NCBI RefSeq assembly: GCF_001661075.1
Contig: NZ_CP014870.1
Coordinates: 6,101,001-6,165,000 of the forward strand
Direction: 5' to 3'
Length of the DNA: 64,000 nt
DNA from: Pseudomonas silesiensis
Lineage (GTDB): Bacteria; Pseudomonadota; Gammaproteobacteria; Pseudomonadales; Pseudomonadaceae
Shown here: one piece after another, positions 38,475-55,653 of the stretch
Layout: each line of letters begins with the position of its first letter
Position numbering within the stretch: position 1 is the stretch's first letter
Notes under the pieces: generated by a model
The model's database searches: none
What the model was told of the DNA's origin: nothing
Seen by the model: only the letters and a program-made list of their open reading frames with translations
Position numbers and translations under genes: made by a program

Positions 38475-39299
38475 TTACTTGCGACGACGGACGATCATTT
38501 TGTCGGTACGCTTATTACCACGAGTCTTCGCGCCCTTAGTCGGGAAGCCCCATGGCGATACCGGATGACGACCACCAGAGGTACGACCTTCACCACCACC
38601 ATGTGGGTGGTCAACCGGGTTCATGGCAACACCACGAACGGTTGGGCGAACGCCACGCCAGCGTTTGGCACCAGCTTTACCCAGCGAACGCAGGCTGTGC
38701 TCGGAGTTCGAGACTTCACCCAGGGTCGCGCGGCATTCAGCCAGCACTTTACGCATCTCACCAGAACGCAGACGCAGGGTCACGTAGACACCTTCACGAG
38801 CGATCAGCTGAGCCGAAGCACCAGCGGAACGAGCGATCTGTGCGCCTTTACCTGGCTTCAATTCGATGCCGTGTACGGTGCTACCAACTGGAATGTTACG
38901 CAGTTGCAGAGCGTTGCCCGGCTTGATCGGTGCCAGAGCACCTGCGATCAGCTGGTCGCCAGCACTCACGCCTTTAGGGGCGATGATGTAGCGACGCTCG
39001 CCGTCTGCGTACAGCAGCAGAGCGATGTGAGCAGTACGGTTTGGATCGTATTCGATACGCTCGACAGTGGCAGAGATGCCATCTTTGTCGTTGCGACGGA
39101 AATCGACCAGACGATAATGCTGCTTATGGCCACCACCGATGTGACGAGTGGTAATACGACCATTGTTGTTACGACCACCAGTCTTCGATTTTTTCTCGAG
39201 CAGCGGTGCGTGAGGAGCGCCTTTATGCAGCTCCTGGTTGACCACCTTGACCACAAAACGGCGGCCAGGGGAAGTCGGTTTGCATTTAACGATTGCCAT
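38475..39299 (-). CDS. rplB: 50S ribosomal protein L2
   Basis: 274 residues with the conserved peptidyl-transferase-proximal loop [20 protein letters not shown] (His229 region) and [20 protein letters not shown]. Needed for subunit joining and peptidyl transfer. S10 operon, 14 bases after rplW. Confidence 0.99.
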   Translation of the reverse strand: MAIVKCKPTSPGRRFVVKVVNQELHKGAPHAPLLEKKSKTGGRNNNGRITTRHIGGGHKQHYRLVDFRRNDKDGISATVERIEYDPNRTAHIALLLYADGERRYIIAPKGVSAGDQLIAGALAPIKPGNALQLRNIPVGSTVHGIELKPGKGAQIARSAGASAQLIAREGVYVTLRLRSGEMRKVLAECRATLGEVSNSEHSLRSLGKAGAKRWRGVRPTVRGVAMNPVDHPHGGGEGRTSGGRHPVSPWGFPTKGAKTRGNKRTDKMIVRRRK

Positions 39300-39313
39300 G
39301 ATGCACCCCTTCC

Positions 39314-39613
39314 TTACTCAGCACTGCTGCTGAAATCGAGATCTTGGCCTGGCTGAAGGGAGATAACTGCCTTCTTCCAGTCATTACGCTTGCCCAGACC
39401 GCGAGCAGTGCGCTTGCTCTTACCCAGAACATTCAGGGTAGTAACACGCTCTACTTTCACGCTGAACAGGCTTTCGACGGCCTTCTTGATTTCCAGCTTG
39501 GTTGCGTCAGTTGCAACCTTGAAAACGAACTGGCCTTTCTTGTCAGCCAGAACCGTAGCCTTTTCGGAAACGTGCGGGCCAAGCAGAACTTTAAATACGC
39601 GTTCCTGGTTCAT
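39314..39613 (-). CDS. rplW: 50S ribosomal protein L23
   Basis: 99 residues, with [20 protein letters not shown] and the L23 signature in [20 protein letters not shown]. It is the trigger factor docking protein at the tunnel exit. Its start overlaps the rplD stop by 4 bases. Confidence 0.99.
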
Positions 39614-40212
39614 CCCAGCAGCTCCTCGAATTTCTTCACGGCCGACACGGTGATCAACACCTTGTCGTATGCGATCAGACTAACTGGATCGGAACCTTGC
39701 ACGTCACGTACATCAACGTGTGGCAGGTTACGAGCAGCCAGGTACAGGTTCTGATCAACAACTTCAGACACGATCAAGACGTCAGTCAGGCCCATGCCGG
39801 TCAGTTTGTTCAGCAGATCTTTGGTCTTCGGTGCATCAACAGCGAAGTCCTGAACCACTACCAGACGATCAGTACGCACCAGCTCAGCAAGGATGGAACG
39901 CATTGCTGCGCGATACATCTTCTTGTTCAGCTTCTGGGTGTGATCCTGAGGACGAGCTGCGAAAGTGGTACCGCCGCCACGCCAGATTGGGCTACGGATA
40001 GTACCGGCACGAGCACGGCCAGTACCTTTCTGACGCCACGGGCGCTTACCGCCACCACGAACGTCGGAACGGGTCTTTTGCTGCTTGCTACCTTGACGGC
40101 CGCCGGCCATGTAGGCCACGACTGCTTGGTGAACCAGCGTCTCGTTGAATTCGCCGCCAAATGTCAGTTCGGAAACTTCGATCGCTTGAGCGTCATTTAC
40201 ATTTAATTGCAT
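39610..40212 (-). CDS. rplD: 50S ribosomal protein L4
   Basis: 200 residues. The tunnel loop [20 protein letters not shown] is intact, and the rest matches L4. In E. coli L4 represses the S10 operon through a long leader; the S10 leader here is only about 55 bases, so that control may be missing or different. Confidence 0.99.
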
Positions 40213-40224
40213 GTCAGCTTCCCC

Positions 40225-40860
40225 TTAACCGCGAGCCTTGGCTGCTGGACGTACAACCAAGTTGCCGCCAGTAGCGCCAGGAACAGCACCCTTGACCAAC
40301 AACAGATTGCGTTCAGCGTCCACGCGCACTACTTCGAGGGACTGCACGGTCACGCGCTCAGCGCCCATATGACCGGACATTTTTTTGCCCTTGAATACAC
40401 GACCAGGAGTCTGGCACTGGCCGATAGAGCCTGGAACGCGGTGGGACACGGAGTTACCGTGGGTATTATCTTGCCCGCGGAAATTCCAACGCTTGATCGT
40501 ACCCTGGAAGCCTTTACCCTTGGACTGACCGGTTACATCAACCAGTTGGCCAGCGGCGAAGATTTCAGCGTTGATCAGATCGCCGGCCTGGTACTCGCCT
40601 TCTTCAAGGCGGAATTCCATTACGGTACGACCAGCGGCAACGTTCGCTTTAGCGAAGTGGCCAGCCTGAGCAGCTGTAACACGCGAAGCACGACGCTCGC
40701 CTACAGTGACTTGCACTGCACGATAGCCATCGGTCTCTTCAGTTTTGAACTGGGTGACGCGATTCGGTTCGATCTCAATGACCGTGACCGGAATGGAGAC
40801 ACCTTCTTCGGTGAAAATACGGGTCATACCGCATTTACGACCGACTACACCAATAGTCAT
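40225..40860 (-). CDS. rplC: 50S ribosomal protein L3
   Basis: 211 residues from the ATG at 40860 ([20 protein letters not shown]). An in-frame start at 40893 would add 11 residues foreign to L3. [20 protein letters not shown] is the loop next to the peptidyl transferase centre, including the Gln that is methylated in E. coli. Confidence 0.98.
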   Translation of the reverse strand: MTIGVVGRKCGMTRIFTEEGVSIPVTVIEIEPNRVTQFKTEETDGYRAVQVTVGERRASRVTAAQAGHFAKANVAAGRTVMEFRLEEGEYQAGDLINAEIFAAGQLVDVTGQSKGKGFQGTIKRWNFRGQDNTHGNSVSHRVPGSIGQCQTPGRVFKGKKMSGHMGAERVTVQSLEVVRVDAERNLLLVKGAVPGATGGNLVVRPAAKARG

Positions 40861-40940
40861 GTTGTAAACCTCATGAGTGTACGGGGCTTTCACCCGCTAT
40901 GGCCGCCCATTTCAGAGCGTTACACGACTAAGACCGAGTC

Positions 40941-41252
40941 TTAGCCGAGGCTGATCTGCACTTCCACACCGGCCGCAAGATCAAGCTTCATAAGAGCATC
41001 AACGGTTTTATCCGTTGGCTGGACGATGTCCAGAACGCGCTTATGAGTACGGATCTCGTACTGGTCACGCGCGTCTTTGTTGACGTGCGGGGAGACCAGA
41101 ACGGTGAACCGCTCTTTACGGGTAGGCAGTGGAATTGGACCACGCACTTGAGCACCAGTACGTTTCGCGGTTTCCACGATTTCCTGGGTGGATTGGTCGA
41201 TCAGGCGATGGTCAAAAGCCTTCAACCTGATACGGATTTGCTGATTTTGCAT
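40941..41252 (-). CDS. rpsJ: 30S ribosomal protein S10 / NusE
   Basis: 103 residues starting [20 protein letters not shown] with the tRNA-binding loop [20 protein letters not shown]. It also acts as NusE in antitermination with NusB. First gene of the S10 operon, with its own strong promoter. Confidence 0.99.
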
Positions 41253-41314
41253 TGGATTTCAGACTCCGGCTGCTATTCCCACCGAGCGCAATACGCCCGT
41301 TAAAAGGAGGCGCA

Positions 41315-41343
41315 ATTCTATAGACGCCCCATATGGGTGTCAA
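41315..41343 (-). promoter_or_regulatory. S10-operon promoter
   Basis: On the minus strand TTGACA (perfect -35, 41343-41338) - 17 bases - TAGAAT (41320-41315), followed by TGCGCC. It lies just after the tuf terminator and leaves a leader of about 55 bases before rpsJ. Confidence 0.9.
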
Positions 41344-41350
41344 CCCAATA

Positions 41351-41381
41351 AAAAAGCCCCCCGCTGAGCGGAGGGCTTTTT
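41351..41381 (-). terminator. Terminator after tuf
   Basis: On the minus strand AAAAGCCCTCCGC and GCGGGGGGCTTTTTT pair (one G-T pair) around a short loop. It ends the str operon. Confidence 0.92.
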
Positions 41382-41411
41382 CAACTCATCGAAGCTTACT
41401 CAAAAAAGAGC

Positions 41412-42605
41412 TTACTCGATGATTTTGGCTACGACGCCAGCGCCGACGGTACGACCGCCTTCACGGATAGCGAAACGCAGACCGTCTTCCATTGCGATGG
41501 TCTTGATCAGGGTGACAACCATTTTGATGTTGTCGCCTGGCATTACCATTTCAACGCCTTCCGGCAGCTCGCAGTTACCAGTCACGTCAGTAGTACGGAA
41601 GTAGAACTGTGGACGGTAGCCTTTGAAGAACGGAGTGTGACGACCGCCTTCTTCTTTGCTCAGAACGTACACTTCAGCTTCGAACTTGGTGTGCGGCTTG
41701 ACCGAACCTGGCTTGACCAGAACCTGGCCACGCTCAACGTCGTCACGCTTGGTACCACGCAGCAGAACGCCGCAGTTCTCGCCAGCACGACCTTCGTCGA
41801 GCAGCTTACGGAACATTTCAACACCGGTGCAGGTGGTGACGGTAGTGTCACGCAGACCAACGATTTCCAGTGGATCCTGAACCTTGACGATACCGCGCTC
41901 GATACGGCCAGTTACAACAGTACCACGACCGGAGATCGAGAATACGTCTTCGATTGGCATCAGGAACGGCTTGTCGATAACACGGACTGGATCTGGAATG
42001 TAGCTGTCCAGAGTCTCAACCAGTTTACGAACGGCAGTGGTGCCCATTTCGTTGTCGTCTTGGCCGTTCAGAGCCATCAGAGCCGAACCGATGATGATCG
42101 GAGTGTCGTCACCTGGGAAGTCGTAAGTGCTCAGCAGATCGCGCACTTCCATCTCAACCAGTTCCAGCAGCTCAGCGTCGTCAACCATGTCAGCCTTGTT
42201 CAGGAAGACAACGATGTACGGAACGCCTACCTGACGGGACAGCAGGATGTGCTCACGGGTTTGTGGCATCGGACCATCAGCGGCCGAGCAAACCAGGATA
42301 GCGCCGTCCATCTGAGCAGCACCGGTGATCATGTTTTTCACGTAGTCAGCGTGACCTGGGCAGTCAACGTGAGCGTAGTGACGGATCAGCGAGTTGTATT
42401 CAACGTGCGCGGTGTTGATGGTGATACCACGAGCCTTTTCTTCCGGAGCGCTGTCGATCTTGTCGAAAGCAACAACGGCCGAACCGAAAACTTCGGAGCA
42501 GACGCGAGTCAGAGCAGCGGTCAGCGTGGTTTTACCGTGGTCGACGTGACCGATGGTGCCAACGTTGACGTGCGGGAGGGTACGGTCAAATTTTTCTTTA
42601 GCCAC
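41412..42605 (-). CDS. tuf: Elongation factor Tu
   Basis: 397 residues. GTP-binding motifs [30 protein letters not shown] and [10 protein letters not shown] are intact, followed by domains 2 and 3. It carries aminoacyl-tRNA to the ribosome. It is the last gene of the str operon. This is the only tuf in the window; the usual second copy near secE is missing. Confidence 0.99.
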   Translation of the reverse strand: MAKEKFDRTLPHVNVGTIGHVDHGKTTLTAALTRVCSEVFGSAVVAFDKIDSAPEEKARGITINTAHVEYNSLIRHYAHVDCPGHADYVKNMITGAAQMDGAILVCSAADGPMPQTREHILLSRQVGVPYIVVFLNKADMVDDAELLELVEMEVRDLLSTYDFPGDDTPIIIGSALMALNGQDDNEMGTTAVRKLVETLDSYIPDPVRVIDKPFLMPIEDVFSISGRGTVVTGRIERGIVKVQDPLEIVGLRDTTVTTCTGVEMFRKLLDEGRAGENCGVLLRGTKRDDVERGQVLVKPGSVKPHTKFEAEVYVLSKEEGGRHTPFFKGYRPQFYFRTTDVTGNCELPEGVEMVMPGDNIKMVVTLIKTIAMEDGLRFAIREGGRTVGAGVVAKIIE

Positions 42606-42637
42606 GACAATTAACTCCTAGCCTAAAGGGGGCTGAA

Positions 42638-44743
42638 TCAGCCTTGTTTTTTGGTAACAGTTTCGACGATGTGCGACGGAGCTGTATTGTATTTTTTGAA
42701 TTCCATAGAGTAGCTTGCGCGACCTTGGGACATGGAACGGACGTCGGTCGCATAACCGAACATCTCACCCAGCGGAACTTCGGCACGAATTACTTTGCCG
42801 GAGACCGTGTCTTCCATACCCAGGATCATGCCGCGACGACGGTTAAGGTCGCCCATCACGTCACCCATATAGTCTTCAGGTGTAACAACCTCTACCGCCA
42901 TGATTGGCTCAAGCAACTCACCACCGCCCTTCTGGGCCAGTTGCTTGGTTGCCATGGAAGCAGCCACCTTGAACGCCATCTCGTTGGAGTCGACGTCGTG
43001 GTAGGAACCATCAAACACGGTAGCCTTCAGGCCGATCAGCGGATAGCCGGCAACAACGCCGTTCTTCATCTGCTCTTCGATACCCTTCTGGATAGCCGGG
43101 ATGTATTCCTTAGGAACCACACCACCCACTACTTCGTTCACGAATTGCAGACCTTCCTGACCTTCGTCAGCAGGAGCAAAGCGGATCCAGCAGTGACCGA
43201 ACTGGCCACGACCGCCGGACTGGCGAACGAACTTGCCTTCAATTTCGCAGTTCTTCGTGATGCGCTCACGGTACGAAACTTGAGGCTTACCGATGTTGGC
43301 TTCGACGTTGAACTCACGGCGCATCCGGTCAACCAGGATGTCCAGGTGCAACTCGCCCATGCCGGAGATGATCGTTTGACCAGTCTCTTCGTCGGTTTTA
43401 ACGCGGAAAGATGGATCTTCCTGAGCAAGCTTGCCCAGAGCGATACCCATTTTTTCCTGGTCGTCCTTGGTCTTAGGCTCTACGGCAACCGAAATAACCG
43501 GCTCCGGGAAGTCCATGCGAACCAGGATGATTGGCTTGTCAGCATTGCACAAAGTCTCACCAGTGGTGACGTCCTTCATGCCGATCAAGGCCGCGATGTC
43601 GCCAGCGCGTACTTCCTTGATTTCTTCACGGGCGTTTGCGTGCATTTGCACCATACGACCCACACGCTCTTTCTTGCCTTTAACCGAGTTGATCACGCCG
43701 TCGCCGGAGGCCAACACGCCCGAGTAAACGCGGACGAAGGTCAAGGTACCCACGAATGGGTCGGTAGCGATCTTGAACGCCAGAGCCGAGAACGGCTCGC
43801 TGTCGTCTGCGTGACGCTCCATTTCCTTGGTCTCGTCATCCGGGTCAGTACCCTTGATGGCAGGAATGTCGGTAGGAGCAGGCAGGTAGTCGATCACGGC
43901 GTCGAGAACCAGGGGAACGCCCTTGTTCTTGAAGGAAGAACCGCAAACAGCCAGGACGATCTCACCAGCGATAGTACGCTGACGCAGAGCGGCCTTGATT
44001 TCCGCGTTGGTGAGTTCTTCACCTTCGAGGTACTTGTTCATCAGCTCTTCGCTGGCTTCGGCCGCAGCCTCAACCATGTTGCCGCGCCATTCGTCAGCCA
44101 GTTCCTGCAGTTCAGCAGGGATAGGCTTGCGAACTGGAACCATGCCTTTGTCAGCGTCATTCCAGTAAACAGCTTCCATGGCGAGCAGATCAATCTGACC
44201 CTGGAAGTTGTCTTCGGAACCGATGGCCAACTGGATTGGAACCGGGGTGTGACCCAGACGCTGCTTGATCTGACCGATCACGCGCAGGAAGTTCGCACCA
44301 GCACGGTCCATCTTGTTTACGTAAACAAGACGTGGAACGCCGTACTTGTTGGCTTGACGCCATACGGTTTCCGACTGAGGCTCAACGCCCGAGGTACCGC
44401 AGAACACAACGACCGCGCCGTCGAGAACACGCAGGGAACGCTCAACTTCAATAGTGAAGTCAACGTGGCCCGGGGTGTCGATGACGTTGAAGCGGTATTG
44501 GTCCTTGTGCTGCTTCTCGGAACCCTGCCAGAAGGCGGTGATGGCAGCAGAAGTAATGGTAATACCACGCTCCTGCTCCTGCACCATCCAGTCTGTGGTC
44601 GCGGCGCCGTCATGCACCTCGCCCATTTTGTGACTTTTGCCAGTGTAAAAAAGGACGCGCTCGGTGGTGGTGGTTTTACCAGCATCCACGTGAGCGACGA
44701 TACCAATGTTACGGTAGCGATTAATCGGTGTAGTACGAGCCAT
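42638..44743 (-). CDS. fusA: Elongation factor G
   Basis: 701 residues. [40 protein letters not shown] and [12 protein letters not shown] form the G domain, with all five domains to the C-terminus ([20 protein letters not shown] in domain V). It drives translocation. Str operon, between rpsG and tuf. Confidence 0.99.
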   Translation of the reverse strand: MARTTPINRYRNIGIVAHVDAGKTTTTERVLFYTGKSHKMGEVHDGAATTDWMVQEQERGITITSAAITAFWQGSEKQHKDQYRFNVIDTPGHVDFTIEVERSLRVLDGAVVVFCGTSGVEPQSETVWRQANKYGVPRLVYVNKMDRAGANFLRVIGQIKQRLGHTPVPIQLAIGSEDNFQGQIDLLAMEAVYWNDADKGMVPVRKPIPAELQELADEWRGNMVEAAAEASEELMNKYLEGEELTNAEIKAALRQRTIAGEIVLAVCGSSFKNKGVPLVLDAVIDYLPAPTDIPAIKGTDPDDETKEMERHADDSEPFSALAFKIATDPFVGTLTFVRVYSGVLASGDGVINSVKGKKERVGRMVQMHANAREEIKEVRAGDIAALIGMKDVTTGETLCNADKPIILVRMDFPEPVISVAVEPKTKDDQEKMGIALGKLAQEDPSFRVKTDEETGQTIISGMGELHLDILVDRMRREFNVEANIGKPQVSYRERITKNCEIEGKFVRQSGGRGQFGHCWIRFAPADEGQEGLQFVNEVVGGVVPKEYIPAIQKGIEEQMKNGVVAGYPLIGLKATVFDGSYHDVDSNEMAFKVAASMATKQLAQKGGGELLEPIMAVEVVTPEDYMGDVMGDLNRRRGMILGMEDTVSGKVIRAEVPLGEMFGYATDVRSMSQGRASYSMEFKKYNTAPSHIVETVTKKQG

Positions 44744-44773
44744 AAAGCCCTCGCAAAATTAGTGACGCTAAAA

Positions 44774-45265
<492 letters not shown>

Positions 45266-45362
45266 TCAGGTTCGCTCGGAATCGGTGCCCTTCCGGGACG
45301 CCTCCGACCTTACTCTTATCGACTCAGAAAAATAGAAAATCGTTTTTTACAAAAAGCCACTA

Positions 45363-45734
45363 CTACTTAGGCTTCTTGGTACCGTACTTCGAACGACCCT
45401 GGTTACGACCTTTAACGCCGGAAGTATCCAGAGAACCGCGTACGGTGTGGTAACGAACACCTGGCAAGTCTTTTACACGACCGCCGCGGATCAGTACCAC
45501 GCTGTGCTCTTGCAGGTTGTGGCCTTCACCGCCGATGTACGAGGAAACCTCGAAACCGTTGGTCAGACGCACACGGCATACTTTACGCAGTGCCGAGTTA
45601 GGTTTTTTCGGCGTGGTGGTATACACACGGGTGCATACGCCACGACGTTGCGGGCAGTTCTGCAGCGCAGGCACGTCGGATTTCTCGACGATACGCTTAC
45701 GCGGCTGACGTACCAGCTGGTTGATAGTTGCCAT
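45363..45734 (-). CDS. rpsL: 30S ribosomal protein S12
   Basis: 123 residues. Lys43 ([13 protein letters not shown]) and Lys88 ([11 protein letters not shown]) are the streptomycin-sensitive residues. Asp89, next to Lys88, is the residue that RimO methylthiolates, with YcaO help in E. coli; an OsmC-YcaO gene lies 25 kb away in this window. First gene of the str operon. Confidence 0.99.
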   Translation of the reverse strand: MATINQLVRQPRKRIVEKSDVPALQNCPQRRGVCTRVYTTTPKKPNSALRKVCRVRLTNGFEVSSYIGGEGHNLQEHSVVLIRGGRVKDLPGVRYHTVRGSLDTSGVKGRNQGRSKYGTKKPK

Positions 45735-45825
45735 CTACTAGCTCCACTGTTGTCTTGCGACGCTATTGTCTTGCAAGAAAAGCAAAATGGCAGGAACGAA
45801 TTCCCGCCAAATTTAGGGGTACAAG

Positions 45826-45854
45826 AGTCTAAAGAGGATCTTGCCCCCAGTCAA
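45826..45854 (-). promoter_or_regulatory. str-operon promoter
   Basis: On the minus strand TTGACT (45854-45849) - 17 bases - TAGACT (45831-45826), giving a leader of about 85 bases before rpsL. I see no convincing terminator between rpoC and this promoter, so some read-through from rpoC is possible. Confidence 0.8.
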
Positions 45855-45950
45855 GGCAAGGCCCCGACCTCCCCCCTCATCCAACCTCGACAAATTGTCT
45901 CGATTCGATGAACGGAGCGACCAGGGCCTTACGCTCATTTACCGCAGAAC

Positions 45951-48900
45951 TCAGTTACCGCTCGAGTTCAGCGCTTCGGTCAGTGCAGCTTCCACTTCAC
46001 TGGCGCTTACGCGCAACGGTTTGTCAGCATCACGGCGGCGCTTGCGCTCGCTGTGGTAAGCCAGACCGGTACCGGCCGGGATCAGACGACCCACGACCAC
46101 GTTTTCTTTCAGGCCGCGCAGGTAATCGCGCTTGCCGGTTACCGCCGCTTCGGTCAGTACGCGAGTGGTTTCCTGGAAGGAAGCCGCCGAGATGAACGAT
46201 TCGGTGGACAACGACGCCTTGGTGATACCCAGCAACACACGAGTGAACTTGGAAACGAATTTCTCGTCGCCAGCCAGACGCTCGTTCTCTACCAGAACGT
46301 GAGTCAACTCCATCTGGTCGCCCTTGATGAAAGTCGAGTCGCCGGATTCAGCGATTTCGACTTTACGCAGCATCTGACGCAGGATGGTCTCGATGTGCTT
46401 GTCGTTGATCTTCACGCCTTGCAGACGGTAAACGTCCTGGATCTCGTTCACGATGTACTTGGCCAGCGCACTCACACCCAGCAGACGCAGGATGTCGTGT
46501 GGATCGCTCGGGCCGTCGGAGATAACTTCGCCGCGGTTTACCTGTTCGCCTTCGAAGACGTTCAGGTGACGCCACTTCGGAATCAGCTCTTCGTACGGAT
46601 CAGTGCCGTCGTTCGGAGTGATAACCAGACGGCGTTTGCCTTTGGTCTCTTTACCGAACGCGATGGTGCCGCTGACTTCAGCCAGAATCGAGGCTTCTTT
46701 CGGACGACGGGCTTCGAACAAGTCGGCAACACGCGGCAGACCACCGGTGATGTCACGGGTCTTCGAAGTCTCTTGCGGGATACGAGCGATAACATCACCG
46801 ATCGCAATCTTCGCACCATCCGCTACACCAACCAGGGCGTTAGCAGGCAGGAAGTACTGAGCAATTACGTCGGTACCCGGCAGCAAGAGATCCTTGCCGT
46901 TGTCATCAACCATCTTCACAGCAGGACGGATATCTTTACCGGCAGCTGGACGGTCTTTGGCGTCGAGTACTTCAATGTTGGTCATACCGGTCAATTCGTC
47001 AGTCTGACGCTTGATCGTGATGCCTTCTTCCATGCCCACGTAGGTCACGGTACCTTTCATTTCGGTAACGATTGGGTGAGTGTGCGGATCCCACTTGGCC
47101 ACGATTGCGCCAGCGTCGACCTTGTCACCTTCTTTAACCGAAATCACAGCACCGTACGGCAGCTTGTAACGCTCGCGCTCACGACCGAAGTCATCAGCGA
47201 TTGCCAGCTCACCGGAACGGGACACAGCAACCAGGCAACCATCCACTCGCTCAACGTGTTTCAGGTTGTGCAGACGGACGGTACCGCCATTCTTCACCTG
47301 AACGCTGTCGGCTGCGGAGGTCCGGCTTGCCGCACCACCGATGTGGAACGTACGCATGGTCAGCTGGGTACCCGGCTCACCGATGGACTGGGCAGCAATA
47401 ACGCCGACCGCTTCACCGATGTTCACCTGGTGACCACGAGCCAAGTCACGGCCGTAGCACTTGGCGCAAATGCCGTAGCGGGTTTCGCAGCTGATCGGCG
47501 AACGCACGATCACTTCGTCGATGCTGTTCAGCTCGATGAACTCGACCCACTTCTCGTCTACCAGCGTGCCACCAGGAACAATAACTTCCTCGGTACCCGG
47601 CTTGAATACGTCACGGGCAATGACACGACCCAATACGCGCTCACCCAACGGCTCGACAACGTCACCGCCTTCAATGTGCGGCGTCATGACCAGGCCATGT
47701 TCGGTGCCGCAATCGATCTCGGTCACCACCAGATCCTGCGCCACGTCTACCAGACGACGAGTCAGGTAACCGGAGTTCGCAGTTTTCAACGCGGTATCCG
47801 CCAAACCTTTACGAGCACCGTGAGTGGAGATGAAGTACTGAAGTACGCTCAAACCTTCACGGAAGTTCGCAGTAATCGGCGTTTCGATGATGGAACCGTC
47901 CGGCTTGGCCATCAGGCCACGCATACCGGCGAGCTGACGGATCTGCGCAGCAGAACCCCGTGCGCCCGAGTCGGCCATCATGTACATCGAGTTGAAGGAT
48001 TCCTGGTCGACTTCGACGCCATGACGGTCGATGACTTTCTCTTTCGAGAGGTTGGCCATCATCGCCTTGGAAACTTCGTCGTTCGCCTTGGACCAAAGGT
48101 CGATCACTTTGTTGTACTTCTCGCCCTGGGTTACCAGGCCGGAGGCATACTGACTTTCGATCTCTTTCACTTCATCAGTAGCAGCATTGATGATGCGGGC
48201 TTTTTCATCCGGGATAACGAAGTCGTTAACACCGATGGAAACGCCGGAAATGGTCGAGTAAGCAAAACCGGTGTACATCAACTGGTCAGCGAAGATCACG
48301 GTCTCTTTCAAACCAACCACGCGGTAGCACTGGTTGATCAGCTTGGAGATCGCCTTTTTCTTCATCGGCTGGTTGACGACGTCGTACGACAGGCCAGGTG
48401 GAACAACCTGGAACAACAGCGCACGGCCGACAGTGGTTTCGACGATACGAGTGCCGCTTACGCTGCCGCCATCACGGTCGTTGACGGTTTCGTTGATCCG
48501 CACTTTGACCTTGGCGTGCAGTGCGGCTTCGCCGGCACGGAACACACGGTCAACTTCTTGCAGATCCGCGAACACACGACCTTCGCCCTTGGCGTTGATC
48601 GCTTCACGGGTCATGTAGTACAGACCCAATACAACGTCCTGCGACGGAACGATGATTGGCTCACCGTTGGCTGGCGACAGGATGTTGTTGGTCGACATCA
48701 TCAACGCACGCGCTTCGAGCTGGGCTTCCAGCGTCAGCGGTACGTGCACGGCCATTTGGTCGCCGTCGAAGTCGGCGTTGTACGCAGCACAGACCAGAGG
48801 GTGCAGCTGGATAGCCTTACCTTCGATCAGTACCGGTTCAAACGCCTGGATACCCAAACGGTGAAGGGTCGGTGCACGGTTGAGGAGAACCGGGTGTTCA

Positions 48901-50150
48901 CGGATCACTTCAGCGAGAACGTCCCAAACCTCTGGCAGCTCGCGTTCGACCATCTTCTTGGCAGCTTTGATGGTGGTAGCGAGACCACGCATTTCCAGCT
49001 TGCCGAAAATGAACGGTTTGAACAGCTCGAGAGCCATTTTCTTCGGCAGACCGCACTGGTGCAGACGCAGGGTCGGACCTACGGTAATTACCGAACGACC
49101 GGAGTAGTCAACACGCTTACCGAGCAAGTTCTGACGGAAACGACCTTGTTTACCCTTGATCATGTCAGCCAGGGATTTCAGAGGACGCTTGTTCGAACCG
49201 GTGATAGCGCGGCCACGACGACCGTTGTCGAGCAGTGCGTCGACGGCTTCCTGCAACATACGCTTTTCGTTGCGCACGATGATGTCCGGAGCGGACAGAT
49301 CGAGCAGACGCTTCAAGCGGTTGTTACGGTTGATCACTCGACGATACAGATCGTTGAGGTCGGAAGTCGCGAAGCGACCGCCATCCAGCGGGACCAGTGG
49401 ACGCAGATCTGGCGGCAGAACCGGCAGAACGGTCAGCACCATCCATTCTGGAAGGTTGCCGGAACCCTGGAAGGCTTCCATCAACTTCAGACGCTTGGAC
49501 AGCTTCTTGATTTTGGTTTCGGAGTTGGTTTGCGGAATTTCTTCACGCAGACGGCCAATCTCGTGTTCCAGGTCGATAGCGTGCAGCAGTTCACGGACAG
49601 CTTCGGCACCCATGCGGGCATCGAAATCGTCGCCGAACTCTTCCAGCGCTTCGAAGTACTGCTCGTCGTTGAGCAGCTGACCTTTTTCAAGGGTGGTCAT
49701 GCCTGGATCGATAACGACATAGCTCTCGAAGTAGAGAACGCGCTCGATATCACGCAGGGTCATGTCCATCAGCAAGCCGATACGCGACGGCAGCGATTTC
49801 AGAAACCAGATGTGGGCAACTGGCGAGGCCAGTTCGATGTGCGCCATGCGCTCACGACGAACTTTGGCCAGTGCGACTTCAACGCCGCACTTCTCGCAGA
49901 TCACACCACGGTGCTTCAAGCGCTTGTACTTACCGCACAGGCACTCGTAATCCTTTACCGGGCCAAAGATCTTGGCGCAGAACAGACCGTCACGCTCAGG
50001 TTTGAACGTACGGTAGTTGATGGTTTCCGGCTTTTTAACTTCACCGAACGACCATGAGCGGATCATCTCAGGCGAGGCCAATCCGATACGGATGGCGTCG
50101 AACTCTTCGACTTGACCCTGGTTTTTCAGCAAATTCAGTAGGTCTTTCAA
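45951..50150 (-). CDS. rpoC: RNA polymerase beta' subunit
   Basis: 1399 residues. The N-terminal zinc ribbon is [19 protein letters not shown], the catalytic Mg site is [19 protein letters not shown], and the second zinc site is [19 protein letters not shown] followed by the trigger-loop region [19 protein letters not shown]. Together with rpoB, rpoA and omega it forms the core polymerase. It starts 64 bases after rpoB. Confidence 0.99.
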   Translation of the reverse strand: MKDLLNLLKNQGQVEEFDAIRIGLASPEMIRSWSFGEVKKPETINYRTFKPERDGLFCAKIFGPVKDYECLCGKYKRLKHRGVICEKCGVEVALAKVRRERMAHIELASPVAHIWFLKSLPSRIGLLMDMTLRDIERVLYFESYVVIDPGMTTLEKGQLLNDEQYFEALEEFGDDFDARMGAEAVRELLHAIDLEHEIGRLREEIPQTNSETKIKKLSKRLKLMEAFQGSGNLPEWMVLTVLPVLPPDLRPLVPLDGGRFATSDLNDLYRRVINRNNRLKRLLDLSAPDIIVRNEKRMLQEAVDALLDNGRRGRAITGSNKRPLKSLADMIKGKQGRFRQNLLGKRVDYSGRSVITVGPTLRLHQCGLPKKMALELFKPFIFGKLEMRGLATTIKAAKKMVERELPEVWDVLAEVIREHPVLLNRAPTLHRLGIQAFEPVLIEGKAIQLHPLVCAAYNADFDGDQMAVHVPLTLEAQLEARALMMSTNNILSPANGEPIIVPSQDVVLGLYYMTREAINAKGEGRVFADLQEVDRVFRAGEAALHAKVKVRINETVNDRDGGSVSGTRIVETTVGRALLFQVVPPGLSYDVVNQPMKKKAISKLINQCYRVVGLKETVIFADQLMYTGFAYSTISGVSIGVNDFVIPDEKARIINAATDEVKEIESQYASGLVTQGEKYNKVIDLWSKANDEVSKAMMANLSKEKVIDRHGVEVDQESFNSMYMMADSGARGSAAQIRQLAGMRGLMAKPDGSIIETPITANFREGLSVLQYFISTHGARKGLADTALKTANSGYLTRRLVDVAQDLVVTEIDCGTEHGLVMTPHIEGGDVVEPLGERVLGRVIARDVFKPGTEEVIVPGGTLVDEKWVEFIELNSIDEVIVRSPISCETRYGICAKCYGRDLARGHQVNIGEAVGVIAAQSIGEPGTQLTMRTFHIGGAASRTSAADSVQVKNGGTVRLHNLKHVERVDGCLVAVSRSGELAIADDFGRERERYKLPYGAVISVKEGDKVDAGAIVAKWDPHTHPIVTEMKGTVTYVGMEEGITIKRQTDELTGMTNIEVLDAKDRPAAGKDIRPAVKMVDDNGKDLLLPGTDVIAQYFLPANALVGVADGAKIAIGDVIARIPQETSKTRDITGGLPRVADLFEARRPKEASILAEVSGTIAFGKETKGKRRLVITPNDGTDPYEELIPKWRHLNVFEGEQVNRGEVISDGPSDPHDILRLLGVSALAKYIVNEIQDVYRLQGVKINDKHIETILRQMLRKVEIAESGDSTFIKGDQMELTHVLVENERLAGDEKFVSKFTRVLLGITKASLSTESFISAASFQETTRVLTEAAVTGKRDYLRGLKENVVVGRLIPAGTGLAYHSERKRRRDADKPLRVSASEVEAALTEALNSSGN

Positions 50151-50214
50151 GGCCTTTCCTCCTGGCGGAGCAGAGAGCGGGCAATCCTGCCCCGCTCTCG
50201 ATTCGCGTCACGTG

Positions 50215-54288
<4,074 letters not shown>

Positions 54289-54433
54289 CAGCGTTCCCCA
54301 GCTTGGTCACCTGCTTGTTTGGCCCCTCCCGACGGGAGCAGCCAGAAAATCGTGCAAACCCCATGGTTTGCGCCACCGCATCGGGTGGTTACAGCTCGTT
54401 ACCAGCACCGACCCAGTCGGCTGCCAATAACGG

Positions 54434-54462
54434 AAAAAGGCCGGTGGCAAGAGCCACCAGCC
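54434..54462 (-). terminator. rplL-rpoB attenuator
   Basis: On the minus strand GGCTGGTGGC and GCCACCGGCC (with one G-T pair) form a 10-base stem followed by TTTTT. It sits in the 220-base rplL-rpoB gap, the same place as the E. coli partial terminator that sets the ratio of L7/L12 to polymerase. Confidence 0.85.
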
Positions 54463-54508
54463 ATCAGCCTTTCGCTTAACGCTCGGGCTGGAGACGCAAG
54501 GTCGATGC

Positions 54509-54874
54509 TTACTTCAGCTCGACTTTAGCGCCTGCTTCTTCCAGAGTTTTAGCGGCTTTGTCAGCTGCGTCTTTCGAAACAGCTTCCAGTACCATGCCTG
54601 GAGCGCCGTCAACTACAGCCTTGGCTTCTTTCAGGCCCAGACCGGTCAGTTCACGTACTGCCTTGATCACGTTAACTTTCTTCTCGCCAGCTTCCAGCAG
54701 CATGACGTTGAATTCAGTTTGTTCTTCAACAACGGCAGCAACAGCGGCTGGACCTGCGGAAGCAGCGGCAGCGGAAACGCCGAACTTCTCTTCCATGGCC
54801 TTGATCAGCTCAACGATTTCCAGAACGGATTTTTCGCCGATTGCTTCGATGATTTGGTCGTTAGTCAGAGACAT
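54509..54874 (-). CDS. rplL: 50S ribosomal protein L7/L12
   Basis: 121 residues: an N-terminal dimerisation helix ([20 protein letters not shown]), an Ala-rich hinge and the factor-binding C-terminal domain ([20 protein letters not shown]). It is present as multiple dimers on L10 and recruits EF-Tu and EF-G. Confidence 0.99.
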   Translation of the reverse strand: MSLTNDQIIEAIGEKSVLEIVELIKAMEEKFGVSAAAASAGPAAVAAVVEEQTEFNVMLLEAGEKKVNVIKAVRELTGLGLKEAKAVVDGAPGMVLEAVSKDAADKAAKTLEEAGAKVELK

Positions 54875-54954
54875 GACTATAAATTCCTGTATTGGGGTGA
54901 CAGCCTACGCGGCCATCGAAATAAACAAAAAACGCTGAAAGGAGTCGCTCAGCC

Positions 54955-55455
54955 TTAGGCTGCAGCGGCTTCTTTCTGGTCGCGAAGAGCCGCCAGAGTA
55001 CGAGCCAATTTGCTGGTTGCGCCTTGAATCACGCTCATCAGCTGAGAAATTGCTTCGTCACGGGTCGGCAGGCTTGCCAGTACGTCGATCTGATTAGCCG
55101 CGAGGTACTTGCCCTCGAACGCAGCTGCCTTGATCTCGAACTTGTCCTGACCTTTTGCGAACTCTTTGAAAATACGGGCAGCAGCGCCCGGATGGTCTTT
55201 GGAGAATGCAATCAAGGTCGGGCCGGTGAACACGTCGTTGAGCACGTCATATTGAGTGCCGGCAACGGCGCGCTTGAGCAGGGTGTTACGTACAACACGT
55301 ACGTAAACGCCAGCTTCACGAGCCTCTTTACGGAGTCCGGTCATAGCGCCTACTGTTACGCCACGGGCATCAGCCACGACAGCGGACAGAGCAACTTGGG
55401 CAGCCTTGTTGACTTCAGCGACGATGGCCTTCTTGTCTTCAAGTTTAATTGCCAC
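54955..55455 (-). CDS. rplJ: 50S ribosomal protein L10
   Basis: 166 residues, starting [20 protein letters not shown], ending in the helix that binds L7/L12 dimers. In E. coli L10 (with L7/L12) represses its own leader; the leader here has a matching hairpin (55547-55581). Confidence 0.99.
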   Translation of the reverse strand: MAIKLEDKKAIVAEVNKAAQVALSAVVADARGVTVGAMTGLRKEAREAGVYVRVVRNTLLKRAVAGTQYDVLNDVFTGPTLIAFSKDHPGAAARIFKEFAKGQDKFEIKAAAFEGKYLAANQIDVLASLPTRDEAISQLMSVIQGATSKLARTLAALRDQKEAAAA

Positions 55456-55479
55456 GGGAAAAACTCCTGCTTGTTACCG

Positions 55480-55600
55480 TTTCATCCAACCGAAGCCGGA
55501 TGTCGTTTTGGTGTCTGATTCGGTAAGGAACCGGGAGCACCATCTGCGTAGGCTTGAGGTTTAAGACTTGCGTCGCCTACGGTCTTGGATAGCCCCCGCC
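55480..55600 (-). promoter_or_regulatory. Likely L10 autoregulatory leader
   Basis: In the 198-base rplA-rplJ gap the minus strand holds CGTAGGC (55581-55575) and GCCTACG (55553-55547), a 7-base stem with a 21-base internal part that includes ACGCAAG. The position and shape fit the L10 leader of other bacteria. Identification by position; exact structure is not verified. Confidence 0.55.
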
Positions 55601-55653
55601 AGGCAGGGACCCCAATCTTTCAATTGACGCAATCGCTTGCGCCAATCTTTGTC

